The position numbers and the translations under genes are program-made. From Pontixanthobacter aestiaquae (lineage in GTDB: Bacteria; Pseudomonadota; Alphaproteobacteria; Sphingomonadales; Sphingomonadaceae), in the NCBI RefSeq assembly GCF_009827455.1, contig NZ_WTYZ01000001.1, positions 2,737,001 through 2,801,000 of the forward strand: 64,000 nucleotides of DNA, written 5' to 3'. How positions within the stretch are numbered: the stretch's first letter is position 1; the number at the start of each line of letters is the position of its first letter. Of the stretch, positions 1-9,578 are shown piece by piece. The notes below the pieces were generated by a model. That model saw only the letters and a program-made list of their open reading frames with translations. It was not told the DNA's origin and ran no database searches.

Positions 1-61
1 CGCTCAACTCTGTTTCCCGAGAACGCCCCCTGACGATCAGCCGAGCGCGAACGCAATGCCA

Positions 62-2230
62 TCAGGCGCCGCCTCTGCGCAGTGCCAGCTTGGGCACGCC
101 GCCTGCTTCCAGTGAACCACCACGGCCGGAAAGCGACGGATTGGTCATGAAATAGCGGTGACAATTGAACGGTTTTTCGCCGGTTTCCATGCGTTCGTAA
201 CTCCCGTCAGGCTGCTGTTCCCAGCTTTGCTCTGAATCGAGAAGATTTGCCAGTAGCACTTGCCCGAGAACCTGATCGTGCACCGTCCGGTTGCGGATCG
301 GCACCATCACTTCAACCCGTCGGTTAAGATTGCGCGACATCGCATCGGCGGAGGAGATGAACACTTTTGCGCGTTCGCTAGGCATTTTGTAGCCAGCGGC
401 GAACGCCCAGATACGGCTATGCTCCAGAAAACGCCCGATGATCGATTTAACACGGATATTCTGGGACAATCCTTCGACGCCTGCGCGCAGACAACTGATC
501 CCGCGCACTACGAGCTGGATTTCCACGCCCGCCTGGCTCGCCGCATAGAGCCGGTCGATCACGCCTTTATCAGTCAGCGAATTGAGCTTCGCCCAGATCG
601 CCGCCGGTCTGCCATTGCCCGCATTTTCGATTTCCTTGTCGATCAGTGTATAAAGCTGCTCACGTAGCTGGATAGGCGAGATTGCCAGTGTTTCCAGTCT
701 GCGCGGTTCGACATAGCCGGTGACGAAATTAAATAGTTTCGCCGCATCGCGCCCGAATTTCGGATCGGCGGTGAAAAAACTGAGATCGGTGTAAATCTTG
801 GCGTTGATCGGATGATAATTGCCCGTTCCGAAGTGGCAGTAGGTCCGCAGCCCCTGCTCTTCGCGGCGGACGACCATCGACACTTTGGCGTGTGTCTTCC
901 AATCGACAAAGCCGTAGATCACCTGCACGCCGGCTCGCTCCAATTGCGATGCCCAGAGCAGGTTTTGCTCCTCATCAAACCGCGCCTTTAACTCGACCAC
1001 GGCAGTGACCGACTTTCCATCCTCAGCAGCAGCAATGAGCGCCGCGATCACGGGCGATTGATTGCCCGCACGGTAGAGCGTCTGCTTGATAGCAACGACA
1101 TCCGGATCGACAGCCGCTTGCCGCAGGAAATCGACCACCACTTCGAAACTTTCATACGGGTGGTGAATAACGATGTCTTTTTCGCGAATGGCAGAAAAAC
1201 AGTCTCCGTCATGCTCGCGCACACGTTCCGGATAGCGCGGGCTGTAATTGGCGAATTTCAGATCGGGCCGGTCTTCGGCAACGATATCAGCGAGGCCCGC
1301 AATGCCGATCATCCCGTCCGTTTTTACCACAGTGCCGCCATGGATGCCCAATTGTTCGCGGAGAATTTCTTCTGCCACTGGATCAAAGTTTTCCTCGATC
1401 TCGAGCTGGATCACTTGGCCGCGGCGGCGACGCTGAATCGCGCTACGGAAAGTGCGGACGAGATCTTCAGCCTCTTCCTCGATCTCGATATCGCTGTCAC
1501 GCAGCACCCGGAACGCGCCGTCGCCTTCGATCGCGAACCCCGGGAACAGATGTTTGGCGAAGCGCGCAATCAGACTTTCGATGCTGATATAGACCGCATC
1601 TTCGCCCGGCACGCGTACAAAGCGCGGCAGCCCGGACGGGATCAGGATCATCTCGACCACTTGCTCGCCATCGCTTTCGCGGGTGAGCGTGAAGAGGACG
1701 CCGATCCCCTCGTTAGAAACGAATGGGAATGGGTGCGCCGGATCAAGCGCCTGTGGGGTAATGACCGGCGCAATTTCTTCGAGGAAATAGGCCTTGAGCG
1801 TGCGGTAAGTTACGGCACTGACTCGCCGGTCATCCGCGATGGAGATGCCCGCTTCATCCAGTGCAGTGCGCAGATCCCGCCAGATATCTTGCTGCTTCTG
1901 GTTGATGTCCTGCACCGCATCGCGAATGGCAGCCAATTGCTGCGACGGGCTCCTGCCATCAATTGAAAGGCGCTCAATCCCGCGCTGGGCCTGGCCAACC
2001 AGACCCGCGACCCGGATCATCATGAACTCGTCGAGATTGCTGCCCGAAATCGACAGGAAACGCAGCCGTTCGAGCAGCGGATAATTGAGATTTTCAGCTT
2101 CCGACAGAACCCGCGCGTTGAACTCCAGCCAGCTTAGTTCGCGGTTGATATACCGCTCAGCTGCACCCTCCGACGCTGCTTGCGGATCAAGATCATCATC
2201 GGTGTCGAGCGGGATAGGATGCTGTGTCAT
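62..2230 (-). CDS. ppk1: Polyphosphate kinase 1
   Basis: Makes inorganic polyphosphate reversibly from the ATP gamma-phosphate through a phosphohistidine. The 722-residue length fits PPK1 (about 690-740). The N-terminal domain (RYINRELSWLEFNARVL, near residue 26), the head domain and two phospholipase-D-like C-terminal domains are all visible. The probable phosphorylated histidine is H447 in THAK, and the second catalytic histidine is H604 in LEHSRIW. The ATG at 2230 is the natural start. It is the last gene of the minus-strand run that begins with the type IV secretion genes, but a 144-base gap separates it from virB11, so it probably has its own promoter. A Pho-box-like sequence lies about 95 bases upstream, which fits phosphate control. 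Family assignment is secure. Confidence 0.97.
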   Translation of the reverse strand: MTQHPIPLDTDDDLDPQAASEGAAERYINRELSWLEFNARVLSEAENLNYPLLERLRFLSISGSNLDEFMMIRVAGLVGQAQRGIERLSIDGRSPSQQLAAIRDAVQDINQKQQDIWRDLRTALDEAGISIADDRRVSAVTYRTLKAYFLEEIAPVITPQALDPAHPFPFVSNEGIGVLFTLTRESDGEQVVEMILIPSGLPRFVRVPGEDAVYISIESLIARFAKHLFPGFAIEGDGAFRVLRDSDIEIEEEAEDLVRTFRSAIQRRRRGQVIQLEIEENFDPVAEEILREQLGIHGGTVVKTDGMIGIAGLADIVAEDRPDLKFANYSPRYPERVREHDGDCFSAIREKDIVIHHPYESFEVVVDFLRQAAVDPDVVAIKQTLYRAGNQSPVIAALIAAAEDGKSVTAVVELKARFDEEQNLLWASQLERAGVQVIYGFVDWKTHAKVSMVVRREEQGLRTYCHFGTGNYHPINAKIYTDLSFFTADPKFGRDAAKLFNFVTGYVEPRRLETLAISPIQLREQLYTLIDKEIENAGNGRPAAIWAKLNSLTDKGVIDRLYAASQAGVEIQLVVRGISCLRAGVEGLSQNIRVKSIIGRFLEHSRIWAFAAGYKMPSERAKVFISSADAMSRNLNRRVEVMVPIRNRTVHDQVLGQVLLANLLDSEQSWEQQPDGSYERMETGEKPFNCHRYFMTNPSLSGRGGSLEAGGVPKLALRRGGA

Positions 2231-2325
2231 AGACCTGAGCCGGCTGCGTGCCGGGGTGTATATTGTGGAAGGCTGGGCCGAAGGCTTGATAGCGTCTGTC
2301 CTGTAAGTAAATCGATGCGAGGGTC

Positions 2326-2343
2326 ATGACATAAACGTGTCAT
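2326..2343 (-). promoter_or_regulatory. Pho-box-like direct repeat upstream of ppk1
   Basis: On the minus strand this reads ATGACAC-GTTT-ATGTCAT: two 7-mers offset by 11 bases, the geometry of a PhoB box (CTGTCAT-N4-CTGTCAT in enterics). The 7-mers match at 5 and 6 of 7 positions. The outer six bases also form a perfect inverted repeat (ATGACA/TGTCAT), so a palindrome-binding regulator is an alternative. It lies about 96 bases upstream of the ppk1 start. ppk is phosphate-regulated in many bacteria, but the assignment here rests on pattern only. Confidence 0.35.
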
Positions 2344-2374
2344 ACTCTGTCCCGCGAGCAATTTCAGCAACAGA

Positions 2375-3388
2375 TTAAATAAGGGTGCTGGTCTCGGCAA
2401 TTTCGCTGATTCCGCGCTTGCCATCCGCATCGCGGCCAAGCTGGACAATAACATCAACGACAGAAGCCGCGTAAGCAATTGTGTCCGAACGTGACAGACC
2501 GATGCCGGTTTGCATGACCATCAAAGCAAGCTGCTCCAACGCGCCGCGCAAGCTGTTGGCGTGAATGGTGGAAAAGCTGCCCGGATGTCCGGTATTGATT
2601 GCGCGCAGAAAGCTGACACTCTCCGCGCCGCGCAATTCGCCGAGTACGATGCGGTCGGGGCGCAGACGGAGGGCTGCTTGCAGAAGCTCGTTGGCGGTGA
2701 CTTTTGCTTCACCCAATTCGCCTTTGACAGCGACCAGGCCGACACCGTTTTGGCCGGGTAGTTTGAGTTCCGGCGTATCCTCGACAGCGACCACGCGCTC
2801 ATGGCTCGGTATTTCGCCGAGCATCGCGTTGAGGAAAGTCGTCTTGCCGGTCGATGTACCGCCAGAGATCAGAATTGTCCGCCGCGCGCCAATCGCTGCC
2901 CGCAGATAGTCGATCGGTTGTTGCTGCGGATCGGGTAGAGTCAGGCTCTCCGCAGGTTTCAGCGGGCCTGCATCATAGGCATCGAGCGGCAGGTCAAGCC
3001 TACGGTGGCGACGAATTGCCATCACCCAATGTTTGCGCGAAGCTGGCGGGCCGCAAAACTGGATGCGCGCGCCATCGGGCAAGGTCGCACCCAGCAGTGG
3101 ATGCTCGCGATTGATACCCTGATGGCTGACCCGCGCGACTTGTTCGGCCAGTCTTTGCACCAGCTGGTCGTCGATCGCCGCGACATCGAGCCGCTGCATG
3201 CCGGATGATGCCGCATCTTCAATCCACACCTCACCCGGCCGGTTCACAATGATTTCTGTCACCGTGTCGCGGTCGAGCCACTCACGGAACGGCCCGAGAT
3301 AGGCGTCCAGATACACACTGCGCTCTGCATCCAATCGCGGCACGGGCGCGGCCGTATCAGGCTGGAAAGGATGGATATCAGCGCTCAT
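2375..3388 (-). CDS. virB11: Type IV secretion ATPase VirB11
   Basis: Hexameric cytoplasmic traffic ATPase of the VirB11/PulE family, which powers pilus assembly and substrate transfer. About 337 residues, normal for the family. Walker A is GGTSTGKT (about residue 177), the Walker B region is RIVLGELRG (about 247), and the conserved histidine region STIHANS is near 275. The ATG at 3388 is preferred to the in-frame TTG one codon upstream. It is the last secretion gene of the operon, 11 bases after virB10. Assignment is secure. VirB11 and its DotB/PilT relatives share these motifs, and context makes it VirB11. Confidence 0.95.
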   Translation of the reverse strand: MSADIHPFQPDTAAPVPRLDAERSVYLDAYLGPFREWLDRDTVTEIIVNRPGEVWIEDAASSGMQRLDVAAIDDQLVQRLAEQVARVSHQGINREHPLLGATLPDGARIQFCGPPASRKHWVMAIRRHRRLDLPLDAYDAGPLKPAESLTLPDPQQQPIDYLRAAIGARRTILISGGTSTGKTTFLNAMLGEIPSHERVVAVEDTPELKLPGQNGVGLVAVKGELGEAKVTANELLQAALRLRPDRIVLGELRGAESVSFLRAINTGHPGSFSTIHANSLRGALEQLALMVMQTGIGLSRSDTIAYAASVVDVIVQLGRDADGKRGISEIAETSTLI

Positions 3389-3402
3389 CAAGTCCCTGCC
3401 GT

Positions 3403-4509
3403 TCAGTTGCCCATGACGGTCGAGAAATCGAGATCGCGTGCAGTGAATACACGGATTGGTTCGCCCTGGCGCACACGGATGGTCGGCCCGATCTGGCTAT
3501 CCTGCTGTGCCGCAGCAGCCGCCGCTTGACCGCCGCCGCCGAGAACAACCGAAGCACCACCCGTGCCGATGGCCGAAAGACCACCAACGACGGACAAGAG
3601 CATGGCCGATCCGAAACGCTGGAAGAAATTGCTTTTGACTTTGCCTTCGAGGCCCGTGGTTCCGTCAAAGCCAACAGCTGGCGATTGAATGTCGACAGAA
3701 GCCCCATCAGGGCGGATCAGGCGAGTCCAGATCACGTAAGCGCGCTTCTGGCCGTTCTGCAGGCCGGATTGATACTGACCGATCAGACGTGAACTGCGCG
3801 GGACCAGCACATTGGTTCCGTCAAAGCTGCGCACGTCCTGACTGACCACCGCGCGGACATAACCCGGGACATTGGTGTCGATGGCAGTTTCGAGCACTGC
3901 TGGAATGAGCGTTCCCTGTGTCACGGTCGTTTGCGGGTTGACCATCGCCTTGGCCTGGGCAGGGCCGCCGCCGACACCGCCAACGCGGCTGGCGAAATCA
4001 TTGGCTGATCCCGTCCCGGGAACGTTGGGTGTGGCCTCTCCAATGGCGGCTGGCGGAACAGCCACTGTGCCTACCGGTGCACCGCTGGCGTCGAATACGA
4101 CAGTCGGAGTTGCGTAGGGATTGGCTACAGGACCAGCGTTGGTCATCGGCGGATTCGCCAGCACCGGAGCCGGCGCCGGATCAATCCGCTGGGGAACCAC
4201 GGCAGGCGTAGCAGCGACCGGAGCGGCTGCAACAGCGGTTTGCGGTGCCGGTTGCGGAGCGGGTTGCTGCGCGCCGCCCACACCTTCTGGCGGGGCAACG
4301 CGGGCGGAGTTCATGCCCCAGAGCGTCACTGCACCGATTGCCGCAACCAAGGCGACACCGGCGGCTAAGCCCAAACCGTCCGAGGCGCCCTTGCGCTGGG
4401 TAACGGCGGGGAACGAATTGCGACTGGCGAGATCGATGATTTCGGCAGATTCCTGCTCGCGCGGGTCGCCGTCATCTTTGCTGCCGGGAAGTTTGCCTGT
4501 GAGAGCCAT
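3403..4509 (-). CDS. virB10: Type IV secretion protein VirB10 (TrbI-like)
   Basis: Inner-to-outer membrane bridging component of the secretion core complex. The 368 residues show a short cytoplasmic N-terminus, one membrane helix (about residues 45-65, GLAAGVALVAAIGAVTLW), a long proline/alanine-rich periplasmic spacer (about 70-150) and the conserved C-terminal VirB10 domain (GTLIPAVLETAIDTNVPGYV ... VLVPRSSRLIGQYQ ... GRVK-type region). Its start codon overlaps the virB9 stop by one base, indicating translational coupling. Secure. Confidence 0.95.
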   Translation of the reverse strand: MALTGKLPGSKDDGDPREQESAEIIDLASRNSFPAVTQRKGASDGLGLAAGVALVAAIGAVTLWGMNSARVAPPEGVGGAQQPAPQPAPQTAVAAAPVAATPAVVPQRIDPAPAPVLANPPMTNAGPVANPYATPTVVFDASGAPVGTVAVPPAAIGEATPNVPGTGSANDFASRVGGVGGGPAQAKAMVNPQTTVTQGTLIPAVLETAIDTNVPGYVRAVVSQDVRSFDGTNVLVPRSSRLIGQYQSGLQNGQKRAYVIWTRLIRPDGASVDIQSPAVGFDGTTGLEGKVKSNFFQRFGSAMLLSVVGGLSAIGTGGASVVLGGGGQAAAAAAQQDSQIGPTIRVRQGEPIRVFTARDLDFSTVMGN

Positions 4510-5309
4510 TATTTACCCTCCCTATCCGAAGGAACATCCGACCGCGCCAGCGAGGCCTGGGGGTCACTGTTTGTCGCGCGGACCGGACCATCATTGATCA
4601 AAATCGCGCTGTTTTTGCCCGACCGCAGAACGATCTCACGCGGCACGCCGTCGACCACAATAGTATCACCGCGTACAGAGAAATTCACCGGTCCTTCGGT
4701 GCCTTTCGAGTCCTTTATCAGGATCGCCGGCACAGGCTTGCCCGAAGGCCATGTCAGGAATGTCGCATTCCCATCATCATAGGCCCGTTCGGGCAACACG
4801 TCGCGATCACCGTCACTTGACCATGCAAAGTTGAGCGCCGCCGGATCGACAACCGCATAGGGATCGCTGGCGGCAGCCAATTCAACTGCATTCGGCAGTT
4901 CGACAATTTGTGGCTCCTGCGGTTCGGGTTCTTCGGGGTATGTAAAGCGCAGCACGTAAAGCGGCTCCGCACGCGGGCTCGCAACCAGATCGAACAGATA
5001 TGTGTGGCGGTTGGTAATGACCGTCATATTGGTGCGCGCCGTCGGGCTGAGCGGTTTCACGAACAGCAAATTAGCACGCTTGTTCGGGGTAACCTGCCAT
5101 GCGCTTGAATCGCCAATGGCGACATTCTCGATGCTCTCATCGGGATCGAATGCGATTGTTGCTTGCACTTTGGTTTTGCCTTCGATTCGGACAACTTCGG
5201 CCGGATCATAGAGGCGCTCAACCAAACGCGGGTCATTCGCCGCTGCTGGGGTCGCGGAGGCGAACAGCGCCAATGCGGCTAGCGGCGCGAGGGAAAGCGC
5301 GCGTATCAT
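4509..5309 (-). CDS. virB9: Type IV secretion protein VirB9
   Basis: Periplasmic/outer-membrane core component of the type IV secretion channel. The 266 residues begin with a signal peptide (IRALSLAPLAALALFASATPAAA). The VirB9 signatures follow: an N-terminal beta domain (QATIAFDPDESIENVAIGDS), a middle region (LLFVKPLSPTARTNMTVITN) and the C-terminal TrbG/CagX domain (FTYPEEPEPQEP onward to the end). It overlaps the virB6 stop by four bases. There is no virB7 lipoprotein or virB8 beside it, although these usually sit in this part of the operon. Confidence 0.95.
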   Translation of the reverse strand: MIRALSLAPLAALALFASATPAAANDPRLVERLYDPAEVVRIEGKTKVQATIAFDPDESIENVAIGDSSAWQVTPNKRANLLFVKPLSPTARTNMTVITNRHTYLFDLVASPRAEPLYVLRFTYPEEPEPQEPQIVELPNAVELAAASDPYAVVDPAALNFAWSSDGDRDVLPERAYDDGNATFLTWPSGKPVPAILIKDSKGTEGPVNFSVRGDTIVVDGVPREIVLRSGKNSAILINDGPVRATNSDPQASLARSDVPSDREGK

Positions 5310-6517
5310 TTCAATTTCTCCGAACTATTGCTGCTGGCAGAGCGGAAACGGTTGCCAATACCATTCGTGCGAGATGCGGCGGGCGTCAGCGGTTGCACTT
5401 GGCCGCTGCCCGAAGTGGTCGCGAAGACTTTTGTTTCGCGCTTGGTCACTGCACTATCGCCACCTGCAGTATCGTTCGCGGCTTGTGATGGCGCGATGCC
5501 TGATACCGGAATCGTGCGGCGCGGCGGGCTCGACATTCCAGCCGCCTGCGCCGTCGAAAGCGGTGCGATAGAAGCAGGCGCGGGTGCCGGTGTTTGCTGC
5601 ACGAAAGGTGCGTCATCACGATCCGCTTTTTCGTCGGCGACAAGGCCGAAAACTTTCCAGCCGGAAACCATAGTGGCCGACACTTTCAGGACCATAATCA
5701 TCAGCGCCACATGGACCGCGCCGATCAGGAAGAAGGCCATTGCCGAGCGTGGATCGATCTGCCCAGGAACCTGGCTGAGCGAGGACAGGATTGGCACGGC
5801 CAGCTCAAGCATCACGCCGCCGCCAAGCACGGCAAAGAGCGGTGTCAGGCCAAGCATCACGACACCCTTTAGCCAGCCAACAAACAAGCCGCGTGTGCTG
5901 GTGAATAGTGCCATCACCACAAAGATGGGTCCAAGGGCGACGAGCAGAGCAAGGCCGATCCGCGCCGTGACCAACACGCCTACCGTACCAAGCAAAAGCA
6001 GTAACGCGCCGAGCCACAAGATGCCTTGCGGAGAGAATGCAGTGATCTCTCCGCCGCCTTGCTGTGCACCTTGCGCTTGGCCGCCTACGCCTTCGGTCGC
6101 CTGCTGGACGGCCAGAAACACGATGTCGATCTTGTCGGCGAAGGTCGTCGTTGCGGAGCCCTGGCTGCCTGTCAGGATTGACGCCAGATAGTCCGGCGCA
6201 CCAATCGCAAGGTTCCAAACGACAGTTTGATACGCCACCCAACTCGTGGCGAATGTTACGACCAAGCCCAGCGTCAGCATGCGCGGAACGAGCGAGCGGA
6301 CCGACAGGTTGGAACGCCCCAAAAGCAATGCAATCGCGAAGAACGCAATAAACAGCCCCAGCAGCATTGTGAGCACCGGCGCCATGGCACCGCCGGGCGC
6401 GAACAGCCGCCCGAATGCAGCCGCGCTGACTTCCGATGCCGTGCAGTCGACCGCGCGCAAAGCCGCAGCCACGCCCGAACCGACTTCATTCATCAAGGCT
6501 TCGCAGTTTGCGCTCAT
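5306..6517 (-). CDS. virB6: Type IV secretion inner-membrane protein VirB6 (TrbL-like)
   Basis: Polytopic inner-membrane channel component. About 403 residues from the ATG at 6517, which overlaps the virB4 stop as ATGA; a GTG five codons upstream is less likely. At least six hydrophobic helices are visible between about residues 45 and 290 (such as APVLTMLLGLFIAFFAIALLL and LLALVALGPIFVVMALF-type segments). A polar proline/serine-rich cytoplasmic tail makes up the last ~100 residues. The gene runs straight into virB9, so no virB8 lies between them. Confidence 0.92.
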   Translation of the reverse strand: MSANCEALMNEVGSGVAAALRAVDCTASEVSAAAFGRLFAPGGAMAPVLTMLLGLFIAFFAIALLLGRSNLSVRSLVPRMLTLGLVVTFATSWVAYQTVVWNLAIGAPDYLASILTGSQGSATTTFADKIDIVFLAVQQATEGVGGQAQGAQQGGGEITAFSPQGILWLGALLLLLGTVGVLVTARIGLALLVALGPIFVVMALFTSTRGLFVGWLKGVVMLGLTPLFAVLGGGVMLELAVPILSSLSQVPGQIDPRSAMAFFLIGAVHVALMIMVLKVSATMVSGWKVFGLVADEKADRDDAPFVQQTPAPAPASIAPLSTAQAAGMSSPPRRTIPVSGIAPSQAANDTAGGDSAVTKRETKVFATTSGSGQVQPLTPAASRTNGIGNRFRSASSNSSEKLK

Positions 6518-8943
6518 TCGGCGGCCTGCCACACAGGAAATTCGCTATCGGCGCCCGGATTGCCGGGCCAGCCTTTGCCGGTCAGCGCGGGATACCATTC
6601 AGCGGGATTATCGCCGAGCGATTCACGCAGCGTATCGAGCCTGCGCACCGATGCCTCGCGGCCCGACAGGATGGTCAGAACCTCGGGTGCGTTCGATAGA
6701 TCAAGCCGCACCACAACCGATGCATCGGGCTGGCGTACTAGGAAGCAGCGGCTATGCGCTGGTAGCGACCGGATCAGCGCCAATTCATGCTCGGTCAGGC
6801 CGAACCCGTCGCAGTAATCCTCCGCCTTGGCACGCGAGTTTGGCATGAAGACCATCGTTGCTGTCTGCTCGACCAATGCGGTCGATATCCGGCTATCCAG
6901 CGCATCGCGCGCGGACTGTGTCGCAAAACCGACCAGAGCATTGCGTTTCCGCAAAGTCTTGAGCCAATCGCGAATGCGCGCGGCGAAGACTTCATCATCC
7001 AGCGCTTTCCAGCCTTCGTCGATCAGGATCATGGTTGGCTCGCCATCCAGGCGCTGATCGATCCGGTGGAACAGATACATCATTGTCGGCGTGCGCAAGC
7101 GCGGGTTTTCGAGCAGCGCGGTCATATCGAAACCGAGCACGCGATTGTCGAGGTTCAAACGGTCCTGCTCATTATCGAACAGCCAGCCATGCTCCCCGTC
7201 TGTGATCCACGCTTCCAGCCGGCCCGCCAGATCACCCGGTTGCGGACGGCGTGAACCAGCCAGCAATTCCTTGAAATGGCGCAAGCGGCGTAGCGACGGG
7301 TCATTGGCATAAGTCGCATCGACCGCCGCGCTGATCGTGGCCAGCTCCTCCGGACCATCAGCGTTGAGCAGCACGCCCAGCCAGTCGCGTAAGAAGGCAC
7401 GGTTGGTCGGATTGTCAGAAAGAGCCAGCGGGTTGAATCCGGTCGGCTGCCCCGCATTGATCCGGTCATAGCGCCCGCCAATGCCGCGCACGAACAGCTC
7501 GGCACCGCGATCCTTGTCGAACAGGATCGTGCGTGGGCTGAATTTCTGAGCCTGCGCTGCAAGGAAGTTCATCACTACGGTTTTGCCCGAGCCGCTGGGC
7601 CCGATGACCGAGAAATTGCCCAGATCGCCATGGTGGAAATTGAAGAAAAACGGTGTCGCGCTGGTCGTTTCCAGCAGCGTGACGGCCTCACCCCAATGAT
7701 TGCCGCTGGCTTGCCCCAATGCAAAGCCATGGAGCGAGCCGAAGCTAGCCATATTGGCGCTGGAAATCATTGCACGGCGCACAAGATATTGCTCGTTACC
7801 GGGGAACTGCCCCCAGAATGCCGGTTCCAGATTGGTGTCCTCGCGCACCGCAATCGCGCCGGTGTCGGCAAGCGCGGCAGAACATGCGGCCGTGGCATCG
7901 TCCAGACGCGCCAGGTCGCTCTCGCGCACAAGAACGCTCAAATGGTGATCGCCAAAACCAACCGCGCCATTGCCCAGGGCATCGCGTGCAGCCATCATAT
8001 CGGCACGCTCAGCAGCCGCTTCCTCATCCGCCGACCGCAACCGGCGGATCGACAAATCCATCCGCTCGCGCGCGGTCTGCCGTTCGCTCGGGGCATAGCT
8101 TTCGCTGACGACCATCTCATAGGGTAGCCGTAGCAAACCATCGAGCAGGCCGGGCGATGTCGCGTCGGGATATTCCTTCAAGCTGATCATCGCAGCAAAA
8201 TCGGGTCCGCTCGACCCGCGCGATTCCATAGCATCGAGGCCGAAGCTGACGCGGCGATAAGGCAGCATCTGGCCGATATCCGTGTCTTCATGCGGACGGC
8301 GGACGGGCCGCATTTCGCCATTATAAAGGGCGCTCAGCAGTTCCAGAATTTCGTTGTTTGCACCGCCGCTGCCACCTTCATACTCATCGAGCAATCGCGC
8401 GCCATAGGATGACAGCGACGCAATCAGACCGGTGGCAGCAGCTTTCAGCGCGCGGACATCGCGCGGATCGGCTTCAATCTCTTCGCGCGTGCCGGATGTC
8501 CAGCGTTTCCACGTTTTCGCCATACGCTCTGCGAAGCCGGCCTTGCCACGCGCCGGACGGCGGATCAGCGTGATAAACTGGTCATTGATAAACAGCGCGC
8601 CGTGGCCAAGACGCTCTTTCCAGCGTTTGTCGATATGGGCCGAAAGCGGGTCTTCGAATTCCGCATCCAGTTCAACCTCGACCCGGCGGCGGATCACGTG
8701 GTGATACATCACAAAGCGTGCGTCGAGCGTCGAGCGCAGCATCACTTCGCGAGTGGCCGCATGGGCATTTAGCGCATCGCTATCTTCGGTTTCGAACAGC
8801 AGTCCCGGAACCTGAATAGCAGTCATGACCGAGCCATCGCGCAGCATCATCGTGCTGGCATCGATCAAGCCGGCATAGGGCAGCCGGTCGCCGGCGCGGG
8901 CTTCCTTGGCGCTCCAGGCTGCTGCTCCGATCCAGTTACTCAT
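6514..8943 (-). CDS. virB4: Type IV secretion ATPase VirB4
   Basis: Large ATPase for pilin handling and substrate transfer at the inner membrane. 809 residues, typical length. The N-terminal VirB4 domain is followed by Walker A GPSGSGKT (residues 448-455) and Walker B MILIDE (638-643), then the FATQS motif (VGFATQSARD). The start ATG at 8943 has a good GGAGGG ribosome site. It overlaps virB6 in ATGA form. Secure. Confidence 0.96.
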   Translation of the reverse strand: MSNWIGAAAWSAKEARAGDRLPYAGLIDASTMMLRDGSVMTAIQVPGLLFETEDSDALNAHAATREVMLRSTLDARFVMYHHVIRRRVEVELDAEFEDPLSAHIDKRWKERLGHGALFINDQFITLIRRPARGKAGFAERMAKTWKRWTSGTREEIEADPRDVRALKAAATGLIASLSSYGARLLDEYEGGSGGANNEILELLSALYNGEMRPVRRPHEDTDIGQMLPYRRVSFGLDAMESRGSSGPDFAAMISLKEYPDATSPGLLDGLLRLPYEMVVSESYAPSERQTARERMDLSIRRLRSADEEAAAERADMMAARDALGNGAVGFGDHHLSVLVRESDLARLDDATAACSAALADTGAIAVREDTNLEPAFWGQFPGNEQYLVRRAMISSANMASFGSLHGFALGQASGNHWGEAVTLLETTSATPFFFNFHHGDLGNFSVIGPSGSGKTVVMNFLAAQAQKFSPRTILFDKDRGAELFVRGIGGRYDRINAGQPTGFNPLALSDNPTNRAFLRDWLGVLLNADGPEELATISAAVDATYANDPSLRRLRHFKELLAGSRRPQPGDLAGRLEAWITDGEHGWLFDNEQDRLNLDNRVLGFDMTALLENPRLRTPTMMYLFHRIDQRLDGEPTMILIDEGWKALDDEVFAARIRDWLKTLRKRNALVGFATQSARDALDSRISTALVEQTATMVFMPNSRAKAEDYCDGFGLTEHELALIRSLPAHSRCFLVRQPDASVVVRLDLSNAPEVLTILSGREASVRRLDTLRESLGDNPAEWYPALTGKGWPGNPGADSEFPVWQAAE

Positions 8944-8978
8944 ACTTTCAAGACCCTCCTTCAGGTCTTATTGCCCAG

Positions 8979-9263
8979 TCACGCGGCGTAGCTGTTGCAG
9001 CCCCACCGCTTCCAGTTTTTCACCCGCGGGCATTTGCTGACTTTGGTGATCCAAAGGTCAAACACTCGGGGCTCCCGCAGACAGGCAAAATAGCCGATGG
9101 CATGGAGAATAAAGGGCAACGGCAAAATCCACAGGCTTTTGAAAATCAGGAATAATTCGCCGGTCACCAGAAAATTGATGATGAAGAAGTTCATCGTCAC
9201 ACCGGCAAACATTTGCGGCCGGGTCAGCGAGCGATGGACAGGATGGCGAACGAGTTCGGTCAT
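8979..9263 (-). CDS. virB3: Type IV secretion protein VirB3
   Basis: Small inner-membrane component, 94 residues. It has the family pattern of a polar N-terminus (HPVHRSLTRPQMFAGV), two hydrophobic segments (about residues 22-40 and 44-60) and a short charged tail ending with a CPRVKNWKRWGCNSY stretch. It sits between virB2 and virB4, the normal order. Confidence 0.92.
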   Translation of the reverse strand: MTELVRHPVHRSLTRPQMFAGVTMNFFIINFLVTGELFLIFKSLWILPLPFILHAIGYFACLREPRVFDLWITKVSKCPRVKNWKRWGCNSYAA

Positions 9264-9269
9264 GATCGG

Positions 9270-9578
9270 TTAGCCTGCAGCTCCCTGAATACCGGCTACA
9301 ATGGTGCTCGCGCCGAACAGGATGAACAGCCCGATGATTACCGTCGCACCAAATCGCCAGTTCATCCGGCCGGTCAGCATCATGAAGCCGATAGCTGCGA
9401 CGGCCATGACCGCGATTGCGGTCGCCACATTACCAAGCAAAGTACCCTGCAACCATGCGAGCGCATTAACGATCGGGCCCGAGCCTTGCGGATCGGCCGC
9501 CTGCTGCGCCAATGCTGCGGTCGGCGAGAATGCCACAATTGCTGCCATGGCAGCAGAAAAACGAGACGAAAGACGCAT
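9270..9578 (-). CDS. virB2: Type IV secretion major pilin VirB2 (TrbC-like)
   Basis: Pilin precursor of 102 residues. A signal peptide ends at about residue 25 (FSPTAALAQQ). Two long hydrophobic helices follow, separated by a short polar loop (LTGRMNWR), which is the VirB2/TrbC hallmark. It begins one base after the virB1 stop on the minus strand. Secure by family pattern and gene order. Confidence 0.93.
   Translation of the reverse strand: MRLSSRFSAAMAAIVAFSPTAALAQQAADPQGSGPIVNALAWLQGTLLGNVATAIAVMAVAAIGFMMLTGRMNWRFGATVIIGLFILFGASTIVAGIQGAAG

Noticed and set aside
1058..1966. Plus-strand frame of 302 residues opposite ppk1
   Set aside because: Shadow of the polyphosphate kinase gene.
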